DNA from: Sinohyriopsis cumingii
Taxonomy: Eukaryota > Mollusca > Bivalvia > Unionida > Unionidae
Direction: 5' to 3'
Length of the DNA stretch: 64,000 nt
Assembly (NCBI GenBank): GCA_028554795.2
Contig: CM068830.1
Span: 110,559,214-110,623,213 of the forward strand
Part shown: positions 51,459 through 62,589 of the stretch, in pieces
How positions within the stretch are numbered: the first letter of the stretch is position 1
Layout: every line of letters begins with the position of its first letter
Notes under the pieces: generated by a model
What the model was told of the DNA's origin: nothing
The model's input: only the letters and a program-made list of their open reading frames with translations
Database searches by the model: none
Program-made: the position numbers and the translations under genes

Positions 51459-53299
51459 AAAATTTGTGAAATGTATCCCTTCACGGGCTCCGTACTCTTC
51501 TTTTATGAAAAAGGATTTATCCACCAGCTTGTATGAGATAAAATGTCTCATAACTCTTGGTCAAGCTGTTTCCATGACCCGATAGAGAGAGAGAGAGAGA
51601 GAGAAGGAATGTAGAAGTTCAATCCTCTTGGAAGAGGTGACACTTTGACAACGAAGATATGGCTACATCGGGGGAATTTCAGCAAGCGGAGGTACGGGAT
51701 GCTGTAAAGACAGAAGTCTCTTTGAGTTTCTGGCGAAGGAACTTTTTATTAAAATACTCGACATATAAAATTACATTCCAATATCAATCTATATAAACTA
51801 AAATTACAGATATAAGAGATTATTATTAAACTTCGATATTTTTTCACTTATCAACATCATACATTTGTAAAAGTTCTGCCTTTTAGAATATAATACAGAT
51901 AATTAAATATCGAATAGATTCGCGATAGCTAAAGAATTTAAAATTCAATATTTCAGACTAATATTGTAATTGAAATATATTTTACTGAATTTTTTCTGAA
52001 ATGTCAACATATTAAACTCTTATTTAAAAAGTATTTTATTTCTAAATTAACTATTACTGAATATGAAGTTGGTAGTGAACGTTGATTTTTACTATAATCA
52101 ATAATATAATTACAGTAAATATGTTCTTCAAACAATTAAACCTTCCAATACATTATATTAAAGAATAGTATTAACAAAAATAGTAAAATAATCAAATGTT
52201 GCAATGTACTGATGTTAGATTAACATCTTAACACTAAAAATCCATATACTATATGAAAAATTGTACATGGACGATAATCTTATCTGCAAAGACAGAAGTC
52301 TCTGAGTTTCTGGTGAAGGAACTGGAATGCCCGAGGATTGACGCTTTTTATATCAGTTTATATGGACAAAGCCAAATATGGATATAGTCAGGTTCTTGTG
52401 GACGCCAGAATCTCAAAGTGAGGCTTCATAGTTTCTTACAGCTAATCTTCTGGGTCTATGTACGTCATTAGGTAGACAATTCTGCAAGATCAGCTCATTT
52501 ACCCATCTTGAAAAATCTTAGGAATTCGTCTAGTTCATCTACCTACACAAATTATCGAATGTAGTTTTTTTTTTGCTGACTTTATGACACAAGGGAAATG
52601 TATGTATCAGACGGTTTTGCATTTTGTTTATAAGGGGCGCAATCTTTATTAAATAGCATATAATTGCAATACCGGAATAAACGGATTTAATCTCAATATA
52701 TTTTAAATGTAAATTACTTTCAATATAATTTAATAAAAAAATACTTATAATACAGTTTAGAGAAAATTTCAATCTTATTACTTTTACTAAAAAATTATGT
52801 CCTAATACTTCTATGAGGCTAATCAGAGCGAAAATTTTAGCAATGTAGCTCCCCTTGATAGAAATTAGTCCAGTTCGTGCGAATTTTGTAAAAAGTTCTT
52901 AAGTCGTAAGAAAGTCGTGTGAAGTATCTTAAGATACATATTCGCGAATTTCACACTTCTAAGAAACAAGATATAATTGTGCAATGTACAATTTTCGGAG
53001 GTAGGAACTACTTGGAAACGAATATACAGGTTTATAGATACATAAAAATGAACAATATAACATTGGGTACGAAACAACCATTGCTTTGGGTACGAAACGA
53101 CTCATTTTGGTACGAAACGACTTTCCATGTTTGAGTGATTGTTGTCTTTATGTGCTTGTTTGATAGTGCTGCTTCTTGCTGCTTGGACAGGCATATGAGT
53201 TTTGCTGGTTGTTGCAAGCTGATTTCATGTGAGGTTGCTTTTTGGCGTTTTGGTGGGGTCTCACCGGCTGTGGAGAAGACAAGTGACGGTATAGTAGCG

Positions 53300-53790
53300 A
53301 CTACTCAATTTCTTAGCAAGAATGTGTTCCTATACCAGTGCGTTCATCCACCATCTTATACTTTACCAAACTTGGAGAATTTTAAACAGTGACAGAAAGA
53401 ATAATTGGAGAAAATTTTACAGCAGCAATAGGAAGCAGAACAAGCTTTTCTTCTTCAACAACAGCGAGAAGAAGAAGAGGCAAGAAGGAAACGACAGGAA
53501 GAAGCATAGAAGAAACAAGGTCTAAGAGAGAAGAAGGACAATGAAAGTCAAACGGTCACGGTGCTCTTAGACATTTTAGCAGAGTTAAGGAGTCTGAAAC
53601 AAATGTATCATACTTCTTTATTATGATCGAAAAGAAAAATACCTTCCCGAGCTAAACAACACAACCCTGTTACTATGCCTGCCATATCACTCCTAGTGAT
53701 TTCTACCAAATCATCATCGACAGGAGTCAGTTCAGAAGTAGGCCTTGGTCATGGCAAAAGCTTAAGGCAGTTAAAGATGATTACGTCTCA
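53300..53790 (+). pseudogene. Relic of the 43466-type coiled-coil gene
   Basis: In changing frames shows YTLPNLENF, a Gln/Glu/Arg coiled coil, VTVLLDILAELRSLKQM and a final LGHGKSLRQL-like end, matching the element 2 gene, with several stops and frameshifts. Followed by histone-type signal F. Confidence 0.78.
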
Positions 53791-53824
53791 TTCCTGAGTT
53801 TTTTTTAACAAACAAAATACCCAA

Positions 53825-53861
53825 AGGTCTTTTCAGGGCTACCCACTTCTCTCCAAAAGAG
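53825..53861 (+). terminator. Histone-type mRNA 3' signal, site F (degenerate)
   Basis: AGGTCTTTTCAGGGCT (53825-53840; one or two stem mismatches), ACCCA, then AAAAGAG (53855-53861) exactly 14 nt after the stem: the same architecture as site E, in an orthologous place. Confidence 0.72.
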
Positions 53862-54059
53862 ATAGTATTCAAATTGCCAAAATCAATTAAAACTCAAAAA
53901 GCAGTTTTTATCCATATTGTACGTGTGTGTGTGCCTAAGTGTAGGTTCTTATTCTAAAAATCAAAACCAAGGGACACCTAGGTTTTATGCCTGGTCTATT
54001 CTGGTACAAATTTTACAATCCAATTCACAGCACAACATAACACTTTAAAAAGTTCTTAG

Positions 54060-54577
54060 GCTTCTTTTGTGGCTGTCTTCAGTCTCTGTTTTTTAAATTT
54101 CTTCACTTTCTCATGTTTTTCCTCCACTTCTTTCTCACTTTCTCCTCGTCTTCATCTCGCTTCCTGTTTCTCTTTCTGAACGTGTCTGGGTTCTTCCTTT
54201 GGGGAGGGTACCTCTTGTTCTTCCTGTTCGGAACCCCGATCATCTACCTGCTCCTGTTCTTTCTTAGATCAGTCTCAAGACCAATGTTCTTTTTCTTGAC
54301 AATGATAACAGGTATCTTGACTTTTGTCTCTCCTAGCACCTGTTTTGCTTTATTGATGGTCTAGATACTAAGAAGACCTATCTCATTTCTTCTTACGGAT
54401 ATAGCAAGTATCTTGACTTTTATCTTGAAATGAGGGTGAGTAGTCCATCGGCTTGTCTGAATAACATTTTCTTATGACACCTCGCAAAGCTCTGATCAAA
54501 AGTTCGATCTGTGTAGGCACTTCCATCCTTCTGCTCGGTTTGAGAGTGAAATGAATATTGGAAGGGAAGTCACACAC
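54060..54577 (-). pseudogene. Relic of the CCHC zinc-knuckle gene
   Basis: The minus-strand N-terminus (MEVPTQIELLIRALRGVIRK, SQDTCYI) matches the protein at 42733-43173. The knuckles and acidic tail are broken by stops. A TATA-like TTTATATC lies near 54588. Confidence 0.72.
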
Positions 54578-54689
54578 CCTTTATATCACAGGTCTGCCAT
54601 GGATATAAATTGACCCATGGCGTTTAAAATGCAGTCATCTGACTTTTCGCAGTCAAGTTGAAACGATCGCATACATTAGTGAAGAAAGG

Positions 54690-57600
54690 AGAAAGAAGTA
54701 AGAGACAGAAACATGATTTATCGCCTCGTACAATAGCTGAAGTCTTGGCATAGATTCGTGCCAGTGATTTTGAAGATGACGTGAGTGAACCAGAATCCAG
54801 ACCCAGAGAGTCTACACCCAGCCAATCTTCACCACCATTAGTAAAACATTCGAGAGACGGAAAAGTGCTCCTCTAGAAATTTAGAACTACGGCTTACACT
54901 TACAAGGTGAAGTTTAAAGATTTCAAGTCCAACACACCACTGGAGAAAGCAGAGGGCTACGCCACAGAGGTGTGGGATTCTTTGTTAACCACTCTGAAAC
55001 GCCATTGTCAAGCCAAAAAAGACGATCGCTTGAGACTTTCCATTTATCACGAAAGTTTGAAGTCCCCCGTTTGGATCGAATTTAGCAACCCAGTAGAATT
55101 GACACCTTCCAAAGTCATCAACAAGATTCAATATGTGCAACAATCCAATGACAATTTTCACATTACTGATGGAAAAGCGACACTGGTTTATGATTCACGT
55201 GTCTCTTCCTCAAGGGACAGGACGCAAAAAGGTGCTTTTAGTGGACGACCTTCGCAGCATCAAACGTAGCCTCGTCCAATTAACAACCCTCAAGACCATA
55301 TGTGTTTATCCCGTGCCATCGTCGTTGGACGAACGTATGCCAACAAGAACGAAACGGTAGAATGTAAAAGAGCTTGGAAAACTATTCAAAAATCGGACCT
55401 AGCCGAACAACGAAGTGAAGCAGAACTCCTGTTACAGCAAGCAGGGCTATCCAAAAGTCACACTCTGTGGCATTCCTGAAATGCAAAAATTGCAAGATGT
55501 CCTAGCTCCACGCTACACCTTGACAGTGCACCCTCAAGAAGTGCGCGGACCTCTATTGTTTCGAGGAAAAGACTTCAAAAACGGAAACTGCATTCATGTC
55601 TATTATCACAATGAACATTTCGATGCAATTACTAATATCACTGGATTCCTGGGATACAGATATTACTTTGAGAAATGTGATTATGGCCATAACAATCGAG
55701 AGCAACACAAACATTGTGGATCGAAATGCTCAGGATGTTTGGCCTCTCAACCCTGTCTGGGCGAAGGACAAGAACGAGTGCATTGCCCTGCTTGTGAGCG
55801 ACCGTTTGTCAGCCCAACCTGTTAGCAACAGCATCTAAAAACGCAAGGTTCACAACAGAAAAGTGCTTGTCAACTTCTGAGAGTCCTACTTGTGGTCAAG
55901 GCATACGTACCGATAATTCCAAGTCACACGTATGTTCAGGAAAGAAACGATGTCACATTTGTCACCAAATCGTGGAATTGGAACATCAATGCTACATCAA
56001 AAAAATACCAACCCCAACAGGAAGATGATGACCACAAGAAGAAAGGCAATTTCATCTTTTTCGATTTTGATTGCATGCAAGAGACGCATTCACATTCATA
56101 ATTTCTGTGTGGCTCATCGAGCGTGTGAGAAGTGCATTCAAGAGCATATCTTTAGTCATTGCCCTCAGTGCAACAAGATTCCTGGAGGAAGGTGAAAACA
56201 TCTTTCGGGGATCAAACAGGTTAGCCGAATTCGCCAAATGGATCTTAGACCTCATCGACGAGACATGGAACCAAGAGGACATCGAACGTTACCGAGATTG
56301 TCATCGTCATGCCACAGTGATGGTTCACAATTTATCTGGATACGATGGACAGTTTATTTTGAGATACTATACGGAACAATGCACCGAATGTATCAAAGTC
56401 ACTTTGATCGGAGACAAAATCATTTCCATGCAAGTGGGACAAGTACAGTTTAAAGATTAGAAGAGCTACTTGGCCCTGCCTTTTGAGTCGAATGCCTAAA
56501 ATGTTTAGAATGACAGAAATGGCCAAAGGCTACTTTCCGCACTTTTTCAATACCGAAGCCAATGAACACGCCGTTCTAACCCATTTGCCTGAGGCTCACT
56601 ACTACGACCCTGACAACATGCGCACCGAACAACGAGAAGCTTTCTACGCTTGGTACCAGGCGCACGCCTCGGACTTTCAGGAAGAAATGTTAAAGTATTG
56701 TCGTCAAACTTGGACATTTTATGGCGTTGCTGTGGTAAATTTCGAGAACTGTTCATGGAACACGGAGGGGTCGATCCTTTGAAAGAAGCCTGCACCATTA
56801 CCAAACGACCAACTTTGTGAAATGTCAATACTCGATCAAGGCCCCACGCTGGAATCAGCACGCCCGCAATTGAAGAGGTTTAGAAAACCTCAAGATTGTG
56901 TACGAGTTTAACGGTTGCTTATTTCACAGATGTCCCCTTTGCTACCCTGAACGTAACACTAAAAATCAGTTTTTACAACGAATCATGGAAGACTTGTATC
57001 AGGCCACTTGTCAGAGGCGCTTGAAGTCAGAACAGCAAGGATACCAAGTGGTGGAAATGTGGGAACACGAGTACGATGATCGTTTGAAAACCGATCCCGT
57101 GTTTAAATACATCGTGGAAAGTTGCAAGTTGATGGGCCCACTGAAGCCGGGGGACAGTTTGTACTGAGGAAGGACAAATGTCACCTGTTTGTTGTACCAA
57201 GCCGACGAAGAGAAAGAAGAAATCAAATACTTGGAAGCGTTCACTGTATCCCTAAGTGGGCAAATATTGTCACTCTACTGCAGTACACCCACAACTGTTG
57301 ATGGAACACATCGATCTGCACAACTTCGACAATACGAAGGTTTGATCAGACTAGTACCGTCCCATGCTACCTCACCATTGCCAAGGAAAACTAATGTTTA
57401 TTTTGTGCCACACTTTTGCCGAAACGTGCAAACAAGACCAACCTTGTCACCACACCCAGGAAGAACGCTCCTTAATGGAACGTGGGTTAGCATGGAATTG
57501 TTCAAAGATTTGGACCTGTGATACCAGCTATTAGAAGACACAAAAATACCACATGGGTGACGAGACTCAGTAAGGCATTTTCGTGGATGCTTTTTTAAAA

Positions 57601-58277
57601 AACTGAAACAAGAAGGCAGTGGCTTCCGAAGATCAAAAGACATTCAAAGAGAAATACTGGGAAAAAGAAAGCATTACTTTAGACAACATCGAGAAAAACA
57701 AAGGAAGGCGATCGTTTGCCAAAGTGATGTTAAATTGCTTGTGTGGCAAAATGGCACAACGACTGTGTTTACCCAAGACAGAGTATTTGACAGAAGCTTC
57801 CCTGTACTTCCAGATGATTCACGACAAAACCAAATACATGAAACACGTGGACGTGGCTCGTGAGGGTTTGATCTTAATCAATTATGAAGAAGATCTGGAC
57901 TTTGTACAAGCGGACGAATTTGGAAATGTCATCATTGCCGCTTATGTGACAGCCCATGCTCTCTTAAAATTCTATGAAGCTTTAGAACTGTTAGGTGATC
58001 GTGTCCTTTGCTTTGACACGGACAGTTGCATCTACATCAATCGACCGGGTCAGCAACACCATGAGATCGAAGGAGCCCGTTTAGGAGCCTGGACAGACGA
58101 ACACCCAGACGAGAAGATTCTAAGTTTTACTAGTGGCGGTCCTAAGCATTACGGCTACGAATACCGGGACAAACAAGGAGAAGTGCACACGGAGTGTAAA
58201 GTGAAAGGATTGACTCCAATTATTGCCCCAGTCGAGTCGTAAACTTTGGGGTATGGAAAGACGCCTTGCAGTCTGGA
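54690..58277 (+). pseudogene. DNA polymerase B relic, Exo I region retained
   Basis: Matches the element 2 PolB along its length but in many frames. Kept are LEKAEGYATEVWDSLLTTLK, the CEKCDYGHNNREQHKHC zinc motif, an Exo I-like IFFDFDCMQE near 56060, HNLSGYDGQFILRYY, motif B KVMLNCLCGKMAQ and motif C CFDTDSCIYI. Palm motif A is damaged. The region 55870-56260 has no counterpart in element 2, showing that copy lost it. Ends VNFGVWKDALQSG at the deletion joint. Confidence 0.9.
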
Positions 58278-58740
58278 GAGTGGATGGTCCTCATCATGTC
58301 GTCTATAAATTGGAAGACATGAACGGGGAAGTGTTAAAAGGAACGTTTTACTTGACCGAGTTACAACGTGTCACCAAAAAGAAGACGCGTACGACATCGA
58401 AAGCATTCTCGAACGAAGAACCCGCAAAGTGGGAAAACGACGTGTCAAAGAAGTCAAAGTGCTTTGGAAAGGATACCCTCCCAGTTTTGATTCTTGGATC
58501 GACGTTTCGCAAGTCGTCGACTATAAAAAGAAACGACCATCATGCCCTTCGACACAGCCTCAGCTACCGCTACCACTACAGCAATCCCACCTTCATCCAG
58601 ATCTTCTCTGTAAGATCTACAAAAGCAACCCTTTTTGTGTGGTGTGGAGAACGTGTGCCTAAAATGCAGATCGTCTTTTCTTGCCAAATCTTTGTGGTGT
58701 ATTGTGTTATCGATGCAGCCTCTCTAATTTGAGTTTGCAA
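58278..58740 (+). pseudogene. Integrase C-terminal SH3-like region and chromodomain
   Basis: Reads RVDGPHHVVYKLEDMNGE and GTFYLTELQRV (SH3-like beta region), then in a shifted frame RVKEVKVLWKGYPPSFDSWI, a typical chromodomain, with the catalytic core missing upstream. PolB sequence stops exactly where this starts, so a deletion joined the two genes. Integrase chromodomains direct insertion to marked chromatin in many such elements. Confidence 0.82.
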
Positions 58741-58929
58741 CAAGGAGACAAATAATCGTGGACCATTTTATTGAGCATTTGCATTGGTTACCTTTTTCCC
58801 AATCCTTCCCTGAAATTTTCCTCGAACGGCAACAACGGGAATTTTGCGTATAGTGTCAGTCACCACTCCAAGAACAACAATTTCATTTTGGGCGGAGGCA
58901 CTCATCTACCTTCCAGTGACCCATCGGAC

Positions 58930-59534
58930 AGCCACAGAACTTAACCTTACACAGTGACAGTTCCATGGAGGTGTTTCCCAACAATATTTTATGTTGTTAC
59001 ATGGCCACATTACCTCAGGCTATCAGATTAGATCATGAAGCCCATTGGGAAGTGGCTTTGGTGGAAATCATTCACCCTACACAATTCAAAAGCATCACTG
59101 AAAAGCAAAACACTTTTCAGGTCGAAATTCTGAATGCTCAATTGCAAGAAGAAATAAACAAAATCGGGTTTTCAGGTGACATCAAGTCAGCAAGCAGTCC
59201 ATCCTTCAGTATCTATGTGTTGAAAATTTCTTCAGGTTATTATTTTAGTGGTGAATATTAGGTGGACACCCTTGCGGACAGGTTTGACTTAGCCTTTGGC
59301 AAAGTCCTGAACAGAGCCAAAAGAGACTGATTATCATAAAATGGTTCATCGCCTCGTGATCAACTTTCAGGATACCGACACATTGTCCCTCAGTTTTAAT
59401 GGTAGTTTGTTTGAAATTTTGGGTGGATTTTTATAGGGCTTTAGGAACCCCGGTAGAAATGAACGAAGGACTTAATTTGATCTTTGTGTACTTCGATGTG
59501 GTGGAGTATAACGTGGTGGGACACCAGTGTTGAT
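58930..59534 (+). pseudogene. Minor capsid protein relic
   Basis: MEVFPNNILCCYMATLPQAI, HEAHWEVALVEIIHPTQF and a final VVEYNVVG-like phrase correspond to the minor capsid part of 32042-33640. Several frameshifts. Cut at ~59535, where unrelated retrotransposon sequence begins. Confidence 0.8.
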
Positions 59535-60291
59535 ACAGATTTTTCACTTAAGGCTGTTCATGACAATTGACTTACAATTACAATAAAAACAAAGAACTGT
59601 CAAAACACCAAAGTAAAGTTACATCATTACTTAACGGACCAAATTACATCACACAACACACAACAGCCCTGATTTAACAACTCTAACCACAACCTTTAAT
59701 ATTGTAAAGATTATTTTCTAGCCTTATTTACCAAATATTATATATCATTATATTTATTTTATAACATCATCAAACCATAACATCAAATCAAGACAGGTAC
59801 AGTATATAGCCATGTCACAGGGCACCAGAAACACAATTGCCGTACTCAACTAAACGAGATTGGAAACTGCTAAACAGAGTAGACTAACAAGAAAAATGGA
59901 AAAAATTAACCAGCAAATAACGACACCAAAGAAGAAACCGGTAATACAATAAGGAAGGAACCCCCAGGGTGCTTGTTAAAGGTTACTTTCTAACCTCTCC
60001 AACATCAAAGGAAGTCACTCAAAGGAAATTATAAGTCCAAAAGCACTCAACCAGAACCACTAGAGCCTTCACACCAAAGACAAATACCGAAATAACAAAC
60101 CTTGATGATGCCATAAAGACTAAAACCACCAAAAAACGGATTACCATACAAATGCAAGAAGATCAAAAAACTGAAACTGAACAAAAAACGAAGACCCTGA
60201 TCACGACAACAGAACTGCAGCAAACAACAATGCAACTGAAAACAAAGAAACCGACAACAGGGTAACGACAGCAACACCAACAACACCCATA

Positions 60292-62209
60292 GTGGAAGAC
60301 AAAACCAACCATGAAACAACAGCTGCTACAGCCCCAATGACACCAACTAACGAATACACAACTTGCACCCCACAACACCACCAGGAGAGCCCGGAAGACA
60401 ACACAACTGAAAACAGAAAGACTAACAACAGAGTAACATCAGAGTTACCAACAATACCTACTGACAACCTAGTAGCGACAGTGACACCAACGATAACCAC
60501 AACAACTACTTCCAACCAAACAACTTACATCTCACAACAAAAACAAGAAAACCAAAACGACAAAACCACCAATGAAAAGATGACCGACAACAGAATAGCA
60601 ACAATACCACCAGCTTCCCTTGCAAAGGATGTTAAGGTTGACAACAAGACAACAGCAACTGATACAAATACAATGCACACCAATACCAAGAGACACAAGA
60701 TGGACCAGAAACAATGGCGAGCAACAATCAAAGGATGAGAGACAACAAGCTTACAACAACGACACAATCAACAGCGCCTACATCATCAAGATATAATGGT
60801 AGTAATTGGACAAAAAACTGTAAACCATACCACATCATCCACAGCAACAACAATCACTAGCACAACAAACAAAACCTCACCCCCGTCCACTATCCCAAAA
60901 TACACCATACATAACAGTCAGCAAGCTGGTCTATCAGAGCACATAACGACCAGGGAAATGGCGGAAATAGAAAAGGCCCTCCAGGAAGAAAAACAAGACA
61001 ACATACCCACCATGATATACCAGAATACGAAGAACAAGCATCAGAGGGAAGGGAAAAAAACAAAGAAACTCAACATATAAAAAACAATCACAACCAACAC
61101 ACAGCAAACAGATGACAAACAACAACAGGTCAAAAATAATATGACAACAATAAAACCAACATGGATACAAGAAACAAGAATAACAACAACACCAGCCACC
61201 TAAGATCAAAGGGAAATAACAACACAACATATGGAGAATACCAACCTAAGGAATAATCTAAACCCACGAAATACCACCATCACCCACCAAAGCTAACAAT
61301 ATATATCAGTGGCATTAATGAAAGATTTATATGAATAAGTAGTAAGAGTTTAGCAGTAACATTCACACAACACCACAGCGGTATCTTCCAAATTATTCGA
61401 TCAGAATCCAACGACACGATTATCTGGTGTAACTCTGCATGGCAACTCGCCAAATACCTGGATATAACAAACAGCGGGCATCCCTGTCACCATCAGCAGA
61501 CATAAAGCAACGAACACTATCAGCATTAACAAAACAACAACGCCCGATCGTGAAGAAGAGGCGAGAGACAGGGGCCCAAATAAACCAACCAAGACCAATG
61601 AAAATGAAAGGAAAGAAACCCCAAGCTGTGGATTCAAAGCTGTCTTAAATCTTACAGGCCAACATCTATGGAAGACACCATCGGAAATATAATATGATCT
61701 AACATACCACCATATTCTATATAGACGAATTACAAAACTAAGAAATCATCAAGGAGTGGAAACCTCTACAGTAATGCTTGATTTTTGCAGAACCTCCCAA
61801 AAAAAGTATCAGGCTCGGTCCATATGTCAAGCCCATAGCACTACAAAAATACATCAACAAGCCTCGTTACTGCAATAATTGCCAACGATGAGGGCACTTC
61901 ACCTCCCGATACCGATATCACACAAGATGTAATAAAGGCAGAGGAAAGCACAAAGGAAAATGTGCGGCAAATTCGTATAAAAATGTTTACTGCAGAGGAA
62001 AGCACACACCATACTCTATGGAGTGCCCCTACACAACACAGGAGATACAAATCATGGAAGACAGGCAAATCTCCTATAACCTAGCCAAAAAACTGACCAA
62101 GAGCAACAACCCAACACAAACAGTGACACAAACAAGCGAATGGAACCCTACACCAACAACAGCAACTACCTCTCATGGATCACGCGCTACGTACAGTCGA
62201 CCTCAATAA
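60292..62209 (+). pseudogene. LINE ORF1 (gag-like), decayed
   Basis: The N-terminal part is a Thr/Asn/Lys-rich low-complexity stretch (60292-60738). The C-terminal part holds zinc-knuckle-like CNNCQR..GHF, RCNKGRGKHKGKC and GKHTPYSMECPYTTQE, typical of RNA-binding ORF1 proteins of Jockey-type LINEs. Frames are interrupted throughout. Confidence 0.6.
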
Positions 62210-62589
62210 CCCACAACCAAGAGGAATGACACACATAAATTAGACAATATACAAGAAACATACTACACCCAAACGAAACATACAAGAACCAGGACGTAGT
62301 CAACACATAAACAAGGAAAGTACCACCCATAGTGCTGGAGAACAGGAAAAAGAGGTAAATACCACAACACAGGACTTTATATATCCTGCCTTAATAACCC
62401 AATATTTCACTGACCTGAGGGAGGGTATACAACAGAACACGCATCACAATCAAATTAAAAAGCAAGACTTCAACCTCTTACTCCTACGATTACTAGGAAA
62501 CAAATCTTGCCCAAGAACAAATAAAAACTCCAAACTTCCCTGTATCTTATTAAACATCATACTAAATAAATAAATAATAGCATTGAACA

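Larger units (their letters stand above)
44935..53299. other. Host interval between elements 2 and 3
   Basis: About 8.4 kb of AT-rich host DNA with a decayed integrase-domain gene, microsatellites, a SINE, a dispersed repeat and a satellite (listed separately). The stretches 45731-47155, 49011-50280 and 51470-53299 show no convincing gene; a ~40-bp direct repeat (AAGACAGAAGTCTCT...) occurs near 51703 and 52290. Confidence 0.5.
53300..59534. mobile_element. Element 3: deleted relative of element 2
   Basis: Carries, in the order of element 2 read from its right end, a coiled-coil gene relic, a histone-type signal, a CCHC relic, PolB, integrase tail and minor capsid protein, all degraded. It is in the opposite orientation to element 2. 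The genes from BIR to the integrase core are absent (deletion joint near 58278), the left TIR is not seen, and the right is cut by a retrotransposon at ~59535. Frames are broken more often than in element 2, so it is older. Confidence 0.9.
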
